Notes: generated by a model not told the origin, from the sequence alone. Counted from the stretch's first letter, positions 1 to 26,260 are shown. The stretch is 64,000 bases of DNA from Chrysomallon squamiferum (GCA_012295275.1 CM022676.1:15578622-15642621); one strand, 5' to 3'. Numbers and translations: made by a program.

Positions 1-187
1 GAATAAGGAAGTTTGTATTCCTGGCTCTCGGAACGTCAGTATATACATTTTTTTATTTTTTATTTTTTTATTTTTTTATTTTTTGTTCAGTTTCAGATCG
101 CCTGAAGCAGGCTTGTAAACGACGTAGTAGTCTCACAATGATCACTAGATCGAAACATGAAAATGTAATGTCATGTTCGTAACTGTG

Positions 188-221
<34 letters not shown>

Positions 222-447
222 TAAACGATCTTTTACTTGAATAAAAAGTATTTTCCAATATATTATACACAAACTTTATAAAGTAACAGATAATAAACTG
301 CTTCTGTTTGTACTAGTATATCTGGATATATCAAAGAGAGGTGAATGTTTGATAATTGTGTTGTTCAAAGAGTAGTATTTACATTAAAAAGTCATTTTCT
401 GTAACTAACACGTAAGTTGACAGGATAATATATATTACTTGGTATTA

Positions 448-485
<38 letters not shown>

Positions 486-622
486 GTAGTAGTAGTAGTA
501 GTAGTAGTAGTCGTAGTAGTAGTAGTAGTAATAGTAGTAGTAGTATTAGTAGTAGTATTGTAGTAGTAGTAGTAGTTAAAATACGTCGGTAAAACCGTAT
601 ATCACGAAAGATCTACTTTTAC

Positions 623-770
623 CTATTAAATCCCATCATTGAACAGAGAACACCCGCATCTTTTCTGTCAAAATATCTCATTCTACAAATTGTTCCCCAC
701 GTCCCGTTTATTTGAATCTCAACTCGACCTTGTGTTGGTATTCCTCTTCCATTCACTAAACGTACTGGTA
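623..770 (-). CDS. Gene B exon 2: SRCR domain, N-terminal half
   Basis: The translation contains VPVRLVNG, TQGRVEIQINGTWGTIC and DAGVLCSMMGF, the canonical SRCR first half with Cys 1 and Cys 2. The acceptor TTTAAG precedes 770 and the donor GTAAAAG follows 623. Length is 148 nt, one codon more than the 145-nt first-half exons of gene C. The residues after WGTIC (RMRYFD) lack the usual acidic D/G-D pair. Confidence 0.85.
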
Positions 771-1204
771 CTTAAATAATAACATGTTTATATATGATCA
801 GCGAATTAGAATACTATAATTTGTTTAGAAAGGAAAAAAGTATACAACAAACACATTTTTGTTTTTCTATTTTAGGTATGTTACATGACAAATTATTCGG
901 TAATAAAAGAAAAATTACGTAAGATGTCGCTAAATCTCTAGCATTGTTATAGCTATCAGTAACCAGTATTTTCCACATCAGTTTGATGTTAATCACAGTT
1001 ATTTCAATAAATATATACTTACTAAACAATAATATTAAGAAGAAGAGAAAGAAAAAGAAGAAGAGAACGAAGAAGAAGAGGAAGAAGGAAAAGGAAAATA
1101 ATAACAAACGTGTAATATTAGTTTAAATTTATCTTACCAGTACTTGAGTGCACGATGAAAATATTTATATAAGAAAAACAGAAAATACAAATGTCTATCC
1201 GCAT
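623..1204 (-). CDS. Gene B: 5' end of an SRCR receptor gene (partial, runs off left edge)
   Basis: Two coding exons can be read on the minus strand, 1204-1138 and 770-623, and the gene continues past position 1. The first gives the initiator Met and a hydrophobic signal peptide. The second gives the N-terminal half of a scavenger receptor cysteine-rich (SRCR) domain. The join is phase 1 (G from exon 1 plus TA from exon 2 gives Val), and exon 2 ends phase 2, as every other SRCR first-half exon in this window does. SRCR domains bind polyanionic or protein ligands outside the cell, so the product should be secreted or a membrane receptor. The matching second-half exon is not present in 1-622. 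The signal exon and its upstream DNA are closely similar to those of gene A (18710-18776), although the ectodomains differ. Confidence 0.75.
1138..1204 (-). CDS. Gene B exon 1: start codon and signal peptide
   Basis: ATG at 1204-1202 opens 22 codons, starting MRIDICIFCF and ending HSST, followed by a donor GTAAG at 1137-1133. The hydrophobic core and small residues before the junction fit a cleavable signal peptide. It aligns with the gene A signal exon (MQTDIFIFC...LHSST), same length and same donor phase, which supports this start. A longer reading frame through the upstream AT triplet repeat is not preferred. Confidence 0.7.
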
Positions 1205-1399
1205 GTCTGAATGATTCTAGTGGAATATCTGAAATAATAATAACAAGAACAAGAACAAAAACAACAACAATAATAATAATAATAACTAGAATAATAATAA
1301 TTATAATAACAATAACAATGTGAATATCAATAATAATATCAAACATCAAGTCGTAATAATAACTACCAAATAAACGTAGTAAGAAAAACAAGATAACGA

Positions 1400-1595
1400 A
1401 CTACTTGAAAGCGAACTTCTTGAATTGTCTTCCCTGTCTGCAATGATGTCTTCTTCCTCTTAGAGCAGCCAGTGAAATTTCTACAAAGCTTTCCTAGAAC
1501 AAGGAAGTGGGTCTAATGACGTTTCTCAACAACCTGCATTGTTTTAGAAAGGAAACAGCTGTAAAGTACTTACTATTGTTCATGCAATTTAATAT
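1400..1595 (-). promoter_or_regulatory. Candidate promoter/5' region of gene B, conserved with gene A
   Basis: This block lies upstream of the gene B signal exon and aligns with 19080-19240 upstream of the gene A signal exon. Shared words include GAAATTT, a purine-rich AAGGAAGT, AACAACCTGCATTGTTTT (one base differs) and AAAGGAAACAG. In the gene A copy the first word is followed on the minus strand by ATTGGCTG, an inverted CCAAT box; the gene B copy has one substitution there. GGAAGT resembles ETS-type sites. No TATA box or initiator was assigned. Promoter function is inferred from conservation and position. Confidence 0.4.
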
Positions 1596-2256
1596 ATATA
1601 TATATATATATATATAAATATATATAAAATCTGTCTTTATTTATTTATTTATTTATAACACGATCATTTATTTAACAATTTATTTGCTTGTATGTACAAT
1701 GGACTCTGTGAAAACCGGCCTTTGACTAACTTGGAGTTATGTGTAAAATGACACCATTTCCAGGTCCCGTCCAGCTATTGTCAGCCCTTGATGAAGAACA
1801 TCCTGTTTAATCCGGATGCACATTTTTCATTGTCTTATTGAATTTGTCGCAATGGCAGAGCGAACTCTGTAAAGCAAAATTCGTAGAAGAGTTTACAACA
1901 GATCTACTGTGTAAACAGAAAGATTTAGCTATGCAGGGTTAACGTTAGAAAAACTGGAAGAAGTCACTTCTCTCTCCCTAGTTACAGCACAACTTGACTC
2001 AAATAAGTAAAAGCATTATTATTTTGATTATATGGTAAAATAAACACAATTGAAAATAAACCAAACTAAATTGTCAGGGAACCTACTTAAATACAGAATC
2101 AGAAACTTATTTAAAGATGGATTCGGTAACTGGAGAATAAAAATAATAATGTTTATTTAAACTATAAATTATGTATACTAAACAAACAGCCTACAGAGAT
2201 AGAACACAGCCTACACTCTATGATTGCCGTATTAAGTCTAATGGGAATAATATACA

Positions 2257-2590
2257 GTGGTTCCTCGACTTACGACTTTTTGAGTCCGAGTTACGACCGA
2301 ACTGCAGGTAAGCCGCCTCCAGCTGGCGCAACGAACAACATAACATCTGGCCAGCATCCCACGTCTCACTCGTTTACTTCACGTGGTTACTCGCCGCGGA
2401 AGCATCTCTGTTATGTTGTGTTCGCGTTTTCTGCATTATTTTGCCATTTTTTGTTTCTGTTTTGTGCAATATTTGTGATTTATAGATACATTTTCCTTAT
2501 TTTTAAAACACATTTTATAACACGTTGGGGGGGCTGGAACTGATTAATGGTATTTCAATGAATTTCATTTGGGGAAAACTATTTTCTATG
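2257..2590 (+). mobile_element. Truncated non-autonomous DNA transposon, pogo/Tigger-like ends
   Basis: The block starts with CAGTGGTTCCTCGACTTACG, resembling the terminal repeat of pogo/Tigger-type elements. It carries a locally GC-rich interior and ends with a GCTGGAAC-GATTAATGG-ATTTCAATG...GGGAAAACTATTT motif that in such elements lies just inside the opposite terminus. The opposite terminal repeat itself is not found, so the copy is 3' truncated. No transposase is present. Family assignment is from memory of these terminal motifs. Confidence 0.45.
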
Positions 2591-3987
2591 TAGCCATCTA
2601 TCTATTTATTTATTTATTTATTTATTTGCTGACTTATTTAATTATTTATTTAAAATTTTATGCTTGAAAAATGTTAGCTAAAATTACGTGCCGGTACGTG
2701 TTTATCAGTGTCTGAGTGCGAGTGTGCGTGTGTGTCTATGTGTGTGTTTCTATGTGAACAATTCATATTTTCTTATCTTCAATTACAGGATATTATGGTC
2801 TGAACATCTACACAGATTGAGTCAGCTCTGAAGCTACTGTCAAAATACCTTAACAATTAGACAACTAAATAATTTTATTTTAGTATAATCATACCCTTCA
2901 GTTGTAATTATAATTATGAACAGATATTAAATATATCTAGAAATTCTTCATTTCTACTATATAGTTGTAAAATTTTTATATGTTGCTGAAGACTAAATTT
3001 CATCTTTTCTTACTAGGTTATGTTTTTCAGGTCCAATTATTGCTACTAATAAAAACAGTGTAGATGATGTGTAACTGCGGGATTCCTCTTCATGATCTTT
3101 CTAGTCACATAAAATGTCTTCACTTTTCTCTTAGTCATTCACAATATTTAGCACAACAAGTCATTTTACCCACAATTCTTCAGTATGCCCTCTTTTTCCA
3201 TTTCCTTAGATATGTTCTCTAAAAAATCAATTTCAGTTCAAACGGCGATATCTTCAAGAATAGAATTCATGACTGATGGGTTGTACAATCTGATATTGAA
3301 TTCTTTCTTAGGGAGGTAAAGCTGATTCAGGACGCGAATTAGCAAAGTTCCGATAAGTTAATTATATTCTGGTAAATCTTTGATCACTTTCGTATCACAT
3401 TGAATTTTTGTAAATGTTTAGTTAAGACATGAAACTGACATTTTGATCTTGATCATCCATTAAAATGTTTTTACCATCACAGCAGTTTACCATATATTAT
3501 TTATTTTATGTCAGCCGAATAAATGTAACATGATTCACATAGAATTATGTAACAGTATTTTACTTATACTTCGTTTCCAGTCTGAATTATAACTGCTTCT
3601 ATTATATATAGATTTCAGCTTTAAGCAAAGGACAAACGTTTATTTGTACAGAATAAAGTTAGTTCTTTTTTCACTATTAACATTTTGTGTAACATCCTTC
3701 ATGCACATATTTCTGATAACCCATCACGCCACATGTATCCCTCGTTTCTTTTCATTGTGACATGAAATAAATTTCGACATTGTCAATCTCTTACACAGGG
3801 CCAAGTTTCTGGATTTTCCCTCTAGCCATTAGGGCTGTTGAAATGAGCTCGAACATTCTGAATCCTGATGCCAAGGAATTATCCTAACAGCGAATGAAGT
3901 AAAACAGTTCGGTAGTATGCAGAATATGTTTAGATTGTTTCTGGTTATCTCCGTAGGTACTGTTTAAAATAAATTGTGACATACATA

Positions 3988-3991
<4 letters not shown>

Positions 3992-4036
<45 letters not shown>
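3992..4036. repeat. (CA)n microsatellite
   Basis: Uninterrupted dinucleotide run in intergenic DNA. Confidence 0.95.
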
Positions 4037-4037
<1 letters not shown>

Positions 4038-6491
4038 AGTTGATCAATGTGTGACAGTCACTTACAATAGTCTGCCTTCTCTAACCTACAGTAAAAGTGT
4101 TCATCTTTGCAAATAACCCACGAGTATACTTTAGTATGTCTCGTGTATAACACACAATTTTTTATCGGGCCTACGTAGAAAACAAACAGACACTTTACAG
4201 ATTTAATGTGATATGCTGGAGAGTTTCTCCACAAAACTAAGATCAGTATGCTGAAGCATTCGGGAAAAACAGCAGTTTAAAATTATCTTTAACTAATCTG
4301 CATAGCAAGCAAACAAACACATAAATTAAATACAATTAATATATTATAATATATAGCATTTAATTTGATCTTACTTACATCAACTGTTATTCAATTTGAA
4401 TTTTAATAATCATTTCTACCATTTTAGAGTGTTTGAATGTTGTATATATTACAGTCAGTATTATAAACTAGTAATTTGTCCTAATGCCTGAAATGTTTAT
4501 GCATTTAGACTAACGTCCAAGATCGTCAGTCGTTTGGGCTAATGACTAAAATGTCCAGGAATTAGACCAAACGACTGAAATAAACGTATATTCATTACGC
4601 AAAATGACTGAATGAAAAAGAATGACCTGCAGCTGCATTAAAACATTTATTTCGAAACATATCACAAGTAGTGTTCTATTTATTGATGCAGTTTAAACAT
4701 GAGTTACATCAAAAGCTGGTCAGACTTAAAAATGTTTTAATTGTTAAAATGTCAACCACAGATATGGTGGTATATTTTTAATCACTTAGATTCCTATTAG
4801 TTTATGAGCCTACTTATAGAATGTTTAAATATTGGTTGAAATGAATTAGAACAAAACATTGTATTGGATATTATAGAAGAATAATTGGATGACTTTTATT
4901 TGGGAAACTTTATATGAGTTCCGATATGGTTACATGTGGATGGAGCAGAACCATACTAATGAAAATATAAAAACGTATCTGTGCATAATTAAGCAAAGAA
5001 TATATGACCAAGCAAAGCAGAGTCTTCCAATTCAGTTAAATACATTTTTTTTTTTAATTATTGACGTAGTATATCAATAAGCTATAAAACTTATGATAAT
5101 AAATAATTTAATTGAATCACTAAACAGATGGTAGCAAAGCATTAAACCCATTTGACTTTTTGCCAGAACTCCTATCAGTGAGAATGTCAAACAACAGCAA
5201 CCAAACTCCAGTGATTAGGGCTAATTACTGGAAATGTTAGGCCTAATGTTTAGCGGTATTCGTCGATAGGCTAAGTGCCTAAACGTTTTTTTATCTGACA
5301 GCTTTAACTGTCAAATCGGTGTCAGACAAAACGAATGTGTTTGGAATGTAAACCTGGTTTTATGATCTATGGTTAAATAAGAAAGTATTCCTTTTTGAAT
5401 TTCTATAAAACGTAAGAATCATAACACTTTGGGAGAACCTAATTTGCAAAGTGAAAACAAAATTTCCTCACAACTATATTTTTAACGCATGTTATCGATT
5501 CTCCTTTTGACGCATTTGTGAAGGAAAAATACATTTTAGATGATTGTACGGTAAACCATTTATGGACATATCCCGACTGTCATAGCGTTGAATGGTTACT
5601 TGAAACGGTATCCAAAATGCTAAATTATCAGTATCTACAAATGGGGAAAAACATAAACTGAAAGGTCTCCAAAGGGTAATAATTATATAAAAAAGTTAAT
5701 AAATAAATAAAAAATGTATTGAAATTAGAATTGTTTTTACATTTAATAGAAAACTCCATATGAAATTGTGTAAGAATTTAGTAAGTGTTAAAAAAATTTA
5801 TGCTGAACTAGGACGATATACCTTTTTTTCTATAAAAAATAAAAACAATAACCTTTTCGTGGAACCTAATTTATAAAGTCAAAACAATATTTCCTCACAA
5901 GGGTACTAATTATAAAAAAAATGTTAAAAATGTATTAAAATTAGGAAATTCTTGAAGCGCTCTGTCAAAAGGGTTCTCATATCATGGAGTGACCATCGCT
6001 ATACTGATGAGTGTTTAAGCGCTTACTTTAGATCACTAAGCACACGTTTTTAAAATAGTAAAATAATCTGGAACACCACCCTCGATTATCAAGTCTGTTG
6101 TAATTATTCGTTAGTTTTCGTTCTCTGTTCTCTATATCTCATGTCAATAATAAGCTTTAAGATGCATCGCTAAAAAGTGAAGTCATTCAAAAATAATCCC
6201 TCCAGAGAATAGCGGTGTTCAAGCGAATGTTCATGTCTTATGTAAAATTAGAAGTCTCATGTTAAACCTGCTGTTAAAACTGATTTAATATTGTAAGATA
6301 AAAGAGAAAATGTCATATTCTTAATGTTGACAAATTTGTAGATGAATATCATTATGTATTTGAAAGTAAATATGCTGTATTGTCAAATGCGAAAAACGGT
6401 ATACCAGATAATATCGTTTATGTAAATTATCGTCTAAAATTGATACGTATTTTCACAGGAAACCGAGATAGTTATTTAAATTAGTAATAAC

Positions 6492-6557
<66 letters not shown>

Positions 6558-6610
6558 AACAACAATAATAAATAAGTAGAAAGATGATGATGACGATGAT
6601 GATGATGATG
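6492..6610. repeat. (AAT)n microsatellite followed by (GAT)n
   Basis: About 20 AAT units, then a short AAC/AAT stretch and a GAT run at about 6583-6615. Confidence 0.9.
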
Positions 6611-8252
6611 ATGATATATATAAATAAATTAATAAATATAAGCTGAAAGAAAGATAAAATACTTGTCAGTAATGTAACTCCGACTTTAAGTGCATTTTAA
6701 ATATGTAATATGTTCACTTGCTGTCATTTGAATTTTTTCATGTGCATTCTTGTGTTATAGTTATATTTTACTTGTTTATTTTTTATAGATGTTTATGTAG
6801 TTATGTGTTATGGTTATATTTTAATTCAAGATGTATTCAGATACATATTTCAACACGCACTGACGAAAACTTACACAGCGTTACATCATTACTCATTGTA
6901 ATAGTTACATATAGTTAGTGTTTTGTTTATTTTACTTTCTTATTATTACTAATACAGTGAGCTCATTTCTTCTTAATTTCACTCTTTGCTATCTTAAAAT
7001 CTATATAGTATTATATATAAACCACACTTAATTTGTCTTTTAAAACATGAAGTCATATATTATTATGTAGACAAATATGACATACGAATGTATGTGTAAT
7101 GTATAACTGATTATAGTAAATTAATGGAATATCTTTGAACAAGCTGGAGATTTAACACAGCTACAACCAGTTACAGTCATGTTTACAGGTTGTAGTAATT
7201 TCGGATGTGATTCAGTGTTTAGTTGATGTCTTTGGCGTCTGATAGATAACTTAATATTTAAATAGCACCGACTTGAAGACGACAGTCTTGCGATAAACAC
7301 AACTGTTATAAGAAGCGCAGAAAGTTGTGTAAATTTGATTGCTGTGGAAATTGTAAGGACATATTACTGCTACAGGCAAGTTTATGTGACAAATGTGATT
7401 GCACAACTGTTGTAGTAAGTAATTGAAAGAAATCAGTTATAATGCTCATGACTGACTTCTTATTTTTATTTTGTTTTATTATTATTATTAGTAGTAGTAC
7501 TAGTAGTTCTTTTTGTTGTATTATTATTATTAGTATTTATTTATTTATTTATTTATTTACTTTTATTGTATTTTCTGTTGACGAGAAATAATAAAACTGT
7601 CAATAAGTATGTTGGTCTGCTTTATGTTCTGTGCATAATAATAAAGTTAATTTCTTTTTAAAAATGTCTGGATTCACATCACAAGACGATAACAAGGCAG
7701 AGAATTAATGCATGTGTTGGCATAAAATATCAAAGTGATGCGTTGTTTTCACTAAACATAGTTTAATCAGAAGTAAATGCATACAGATAATTAGTATTTT
7801 ACAAAACATAGTTTAATCACAATTTTACTAGACATAGATTAATCAGAATTTGACTAGACAGTCTAACTACAGTTTTACAGATTTCCTAAAAATAAAATTA
7901 TGCTGTACAGTATCAGTTAATTATAAATATCCAAAGAAAAACACAACATTTTAGAACATAAAAAGTACACAAACATACACTATATATTAAATTGTTCTCA
8001 TATAAACATAATACAAGTATGAAACCATATTTAAAAGAAATATGTCTAGTAAAGTTCTTGTATGAAAACAAATATATATATAGCAGGAATATAGATATAT
8101 AATTAGTTATCTTGCATACTGAAATTTCTGAAATTACTTTTTTGAATTTTTTTTATCTTAATTCTTACATAAGTACGTGTGCATACACTAAAATGAGTTA
8201 TTTGTTGCAGTTTTAAGTAAATGCATTAGTAACGAATATTTCAATCGTTCGG

Positions 8253-18776
<10,524 letters not shown>

Positions 18777-19079
18777 GTTTGAATTATTCCAGTGGGAAAT
18801 CTGAAATTACAACAATAATAATTGTAATACTAATAGTAATAATAATAATAATACTAATAATACTACTAATAATAATAATAATAATACTGATGATAATAAT
18901 AATAATAGTACTAATAATGGTAGTAATATTAATAATAATAACTATAACAACAACAACAATAATAATAATAATATCAACATCAGTAGAAATACAAATAACA
19001 ATAACTATAAAAGCGATTCAGTCAGAAAAAGAAATTATGAATTATTTAAAAACTAACTGGTGAAATATTCTTCTTTATT

Positions 19080-19240
19080 TAGTCTACAGTTTTTTCTTCT
19101 TCCTGATAGAGCAGCCAATGAAATTTTTGCAAAACTTAACTAGAAGAAGGAAGTCAGTCTACTTATGTATTTCAACAAGCTGCATTGTTTTGTAAAGGAA
19201 ACAGGTTATAAAGTACTTGTTATTGTTCGTGTGAATATGC
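19080..19240 (-). promoter_or_regulatory. Candidate promoter/5' region of gene A
   Basis: Conserved with 1400-1595 over about 160 bp. An inverted CCAAT box (ATTGGCTG on the minus strand), an AGAAGGAAGT ETS-like element and a TTGTAAAGGAAACAG block are seen. Transcription start and TATA box were not identified. Confidence 0.4.
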
Positions 19241-22445
<3,205 letters not shown>

Positions 22446-23179
22446 TTACCATTATTGTCTCCAACTGTCACAACACTTTCTTTAGTTGTCAATGTTTTCT
22501 TTCTAGATGTCATAAAATTGTTTTTAAGTGTAGATGACTTGGTGAATTCGACTGAGGAAACAGTAGTCGTATCATTGTAGTTTTCATTACACGTCACAGT
22601 GGCTTCACTTGACATGTCAGACGTCACAGTGGCTTCACTTGACATGTCAGACGTCACAGTGACTCGATTTGACGTGTCAGACGTCACAGTGGCTTCACTT
22701 GACATGTCAGACGTCACAGTGGCTTCACTTGACGTGTCTGACGTCACAGTGACTCGATTTGACATGTCAGACGTCACAGTGACTCGATTTGACGTGTCAG
22801 ACGTCACAGTGGCTTCACTTGACGTGTCTGACGTCACAGTGACTCGATTTGACATGTCAGACGTCACAGTGACTCGATTTGACGTGTCAGACGTCACAGT
22901 GGCTTCACTTGACATGTCAGACGTCACAGTGACTCGATTTGACGTGTCAGACGTCACAGTGGCTTCACTTGACATGTCAGACGTCACAGTGGCTTCACTT
23001 GACGTGTCTGACGTCACAGTGACTCGATTTGACATGTCAGACGTCACATTGGCTTCATTTGACATGTGAGACGTCACAGTGGCTTCATTTGACATGTGAA
23101 CGTCACAGTGGCTTCACTTGACGTGTCTGACGTCACAGTTACTCGATTTGACATGTCAGACGTCACAGTGTTTGTTTCT
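22446..23179 (-). pseudogene. Mucin-like Ser/Thr repeat exon, frame broken near its 5' end
   Basis: Between an acceptor TTTACACCAG (before 23179) and a donor GGTAAATA the minus strand encodes about 19 copies of a decapeptide, alternating VTSDMSSEAT and VTSDTSNRVT, then a unique Ser/Thr-rich end (NENYNDTTTVSSVEF... TTKESVVTVGDNN). This resembles an O-glycosylated stalk. One base is missing around 23100 relative to the other repeats, so the first two repeats are out of frame with the rest and entry from the acceptor reaches a stop. It belongs with the truncated Ig-like exon 24424-24150. No signal peptide, TM or tail exon was found for this copy. Confidence 0.55.
22592..23172. repeat. 30-bp coding minisatellite rich in TGACGTCA
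   Basis: About 19 tandem units of the type ACGTCACAGTGGCTTCACTT+GACATGTCAG or ACGTCACAGTGACTCGATTT+GACGTGTCAG, partly in higher-order 60-bp pairs. Unit junctions create AGACGTCA or the CRE palindrome TGACGTCA. Units are highly similar, which points to recent expansion or homogenisation. Confidence 0.95.
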
Positions 23180-23823
23180 GGTGTAAATAATAAAATAATT
23201 TAATTAAGAGACAGCGAATTTTCTTTTGTTAATGACAGTTATATCACAACCCACGTAATTGTTGTTCTTTTTTATTATTATAATCAGTATCACCTGTGAT
23301 CAATTTTATTACCAAAACAAAATTGTTTATTTAAATTATTGTTGATAAGCATTTTCAAACGGGTACTCTACTATTATTATCTCTTAACCTAAAACTACTC
23401 CTACTACTATAAGTATTATCATTAGTATAACACTGCTACTTCGACAACTACTACTACTGCTAATATCTCTTTTACTGTTACAACCACTACTACTGCTTAC
23501 ATGGTATCGTCTACTCTACTACTACTAGTATGTCCGGTACTGCGTCTACTAGTATCACTAAATATATTACTATTATTACTTATATTGATACTAACCGTTT
23601 GTTACATTAACACTTCTACTGATACTACTAAAGCTTTTATCACCACTACTGTTATTTCTATTACAACAACCACTGATGCTGCTATTACTGCTATTACTGC
23701 TATTACTATCACTGCTACTACTATTACTTTCACTACTTCCACTAGTACTACTATGATTATAACCACTTCTTCTACTACTACTACTACTACTACTAGTACT
23801 GTCACCACTACTAGTAGTACAGC

Positions 23824-23865
<42 letters not shown>

Positions 23866-24149
23866 CAACAACAACATAATCAGAAATAATAATAATGATG
23901 ATGATAATGATAATAATAATAATAATAATTATTATTATTATTATTATTATAAGAGTAACAGCAGCAATAAGAAAACTGAGTGTGCATGAATATATGTATG
24001 TATGCATGTATGTATGTATGTATGTATGCATTCTATTTTATATGTGTAACATAATATTACTCAGTTTATGTATTCATTATTCCAAAATGTAACTGCGTAT
24101 TGTGTTGCTCCTTTGTGTCCACCTGTTCTCTATGTGAGTATGTGTTTGT

Positions 24150-24424
24150 TCAATGATCCTTGTAAACTGTGTAATCTTTGTACTCGCTGTTGGCGTTGTT
24201 TGTCCTTCCAGCACATGTACAAATGTAACTTTGTGTACTGTTACAGTTACACGTGTCTTCTCGCTGTACACAGTCACACACTGTAGTGTTATCAGTTTGT
24301 GTTTTGTGTACAAACTTTATATCAGAATTCAGATTCTGTGACTCGTGTACACGACACGTCATATACATCATTTCACCTTTTAGTACAGGTTTCACGTGAT
24401 ATAATCCAATCTTTACTCCTAGAA
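24150..24424 (-). pseudogene. Truncated Ig-like exon (a3), orphan copy
   Basis: After acceptor TTTGTTTCAG the exon matches a1/a2 (VLGVKIGLYHVKPVLKGEMM, MTCRV, CDC, CNC, CTC, YKDYTVYKD) and then ends at TGA (24152-24150), before the TGVWFCG strand. Flanking DNA at 24060-24150 resembles the a1 downstream intron, so the last ~25-30 codons and the donor were deleted. The exon lacks the second framework Cys and a usable splice donor. Confidence 0.7.
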
Positions 24425-25128
24425 CTGAAACAAAAATCATTAATTTTGACTTGCAGATAATTATATCAGTTAGTGGGTTTTTTCTTGATTTTTTTTCTAA
24501 TAAATCATTTAGCTTAGTCGTGATAGTTGTTATGATTAATAATGTTGTCTGTATTGGATTAATAATGATACTTGTATTATTACAACTATTTTATTGCTAC
24601 CAGTATTACTGTTACTACTAGCTCTGACAATACTATAATAATTACTACCTCTTAATATATACTACTCATACTAACAATAATACCAGTACTACTGCTACTT
24701 CAAGTTCCACCAATACTATGTACTGGCAGTTGACAAAGCTATTAAAAGTGTAGGTTGTGTCCATTATCCTGTAGTTAGAAATCCCGTCTTTAAAATATAT
24801 GAAAATCAATTACATAGCAATGCAGATTTGTATCTGTTATTTCTTAAATGATGATTTTTTTTCTGTACATGTTTTAAATGCGTGCGTTGTACGAGAGTGT
24901 TAAACGTGGTGATGTAAACGAACTATGAAGCCCGTGCAGTAGAACGTCCTAAATTTGTGTCTCTTTGCCTGACTTAACTACGCGAAAGTCACTTTAGTGT
25001 TGTTTTCAGAACAGTTAGGAAGGCCAAAGGTCAATCTATCCAACTGTGCATGTCGTCGCTGGCAATGGCTTATGTCAAAAGTTGTCTCCAAAAATTTAGT
25101 TTTACTGGTTCCCTTCAAACAACTTTTG

Positions 25129-25181
<53 letters not shown>

Positions 25182-25489
25182 AAAAAAAGTATTATAATAA
25201 TAATAGTGTTTTTTATGAATATTATTATTATTAATATTATTATTTTACTTTTTTTTTTTTTTTTTTTTGAGAGAGAGTGGCATTGTGACCTCTATTTTAA
25301 AATTAGATTAGTTGTTAGTTACCGAATAAAATGCAGAGGGAAACCATTTCAACTGTTCCAGTAATTACTCGTCATTAGTTTGTATGGGGTAAGTATACAG
25401 TATTTATTATTTCAGACAAATTAACACTGACATTTACTGCTAAATCATTAATGATGTTGATAAATAACCTTTATACGACATGGCTCCTA
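24425..25489. other. Non-coding DNA with ACT-rich and (ATT)n tracts
   Basis: The ACT/ATT tract at 24560-24720 is homologous to those flanking gene A Ig exons, and an (ATT)n run sits at 25133-25177. No signal-peptide exon like 18710-18776 was found upstream of the truncated Ig copy. Confidence 0.55.
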
Positions 25490-26260
25490 TGTTGATGAAA
25501 ATTGTAGTTTTGAGATTAAAGGAAAACTAAAACCACTTTCAGGAGTCACAGAAGCAGAAAGAGAAATTGTAGGCATGATGCAGGTGGGACTGCAGAGTCT
25601 TACATGAGAAAACACAGAAAAATAGTCTGTTTACTCCAGATGTCCTCAAAGATGGTGATGAAAGAGTAAAACATTACGGAAGACTTTGTTTCACTTTATT
25701 TGTGGCTTTGATTAATGTTGTTTCTCCACACCTCTGAGATCTCAAAAACAGTTTTAACAAAATTTGAAAAACTTGTGTTAGTGGAAAAGAAACTTAGACT
25801 CAGTCTACAACAGGATCTGTGTTATAGATTTAAAATGTCTGCAAGTTGTGGATCTGACATTTCATGATGTCACACAAATATTGTTTGAGAAGTTGAAATG
25901 TTTAGTATTGTGGCTGAACTAAGAACAACTACAGTTAACAATGCTTGAATTTTCCAGATATTTTGGTCACAGTTTCAGTTGTTATTGACTGCTTTGAGAA
26001 ATGTACAGAGAGACATTCTAAATTATTAGCTTGAGGCAAAACCTGCTAATTGATTAGTTTGAGCTAAAACCAGCTCAAATTATAAACATCACAATACTGT
26101 TAAATATTTAATTAGTATTAACCCTCAACATGCAATTTCATTTTCATGAAAAGGACGTGACAAAGAATCAGACAAACATCTAACTGAAAACAGCTGCCTG
26201 TTGTTAAATCTCTTACAGGGTGACATTTTGCTTGCAAATAGTTTCAATTTATTTATTTTT
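25490..26260 (+). pseudogene. Decayed DDE_Tnp_4 transposase (ISL2EU/THAP-associated type)
   Basis: No frame is open, but segments in different plus-strand frames resemble the metazoan DDE_Tnp_4 transposase in the right order: a FTPDVLKDGDERVKHY-like stretch near 25640, LFVALINVVSPHL near 25700, VLVEKKLRLSLQQDLCYRF near 25785, a PE-like EQLQLTMLEF and VVIDCFEKCTERHSKLL near 25925-26030, and NTVKYLISINPQHAISF with HLTENSCLLNLLQGDILL near 26090-26240. Stops and frameshifts are frequent. No terminal repeats were identified. It is an inactive mobile-element relic. Confidence 0.6.

Larger units (their letters stand above)
1600..8252. other. Intergenic DNA between genes B and A
   Basis: No convincing exon was found on either strand. 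The stretch holds a truncated pogo-like element (about 2257-2590), a (CA)n tract at 3992-4036, an (AAT)n tract at 6492-6553, and a pair of short direct copies around 5380-5470 and 5800-5890. Its distal part (about 6960-8250) is duplicated at about 41990-42650. The small open frames here are short and AT-driven. Confidence 0.6.

Noticed and set aside
4480-5290. Possible transposon bounded by similar GCCTAAA/CTAATG words
   Set aside because: The similarity between the two ends is weak and partly direct rather than inverted, and no internal open frame is found.
22599-23069. Plus-strand 156-codon frame over the 30-bp minisatellite
   Set aside because: A 30-bp unit keeps both strands open. The minus-strand frame is chosen because it continues into unique Ser/Thr-rich sequence, ends at a splice donor and lies on the strand of the related Ig-like exons.
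22592-23172. CRISPR-like array
   Set aside because: Units are contiguous with no unique spacers; this is a coding minisatellite in a eukaryotic genome.
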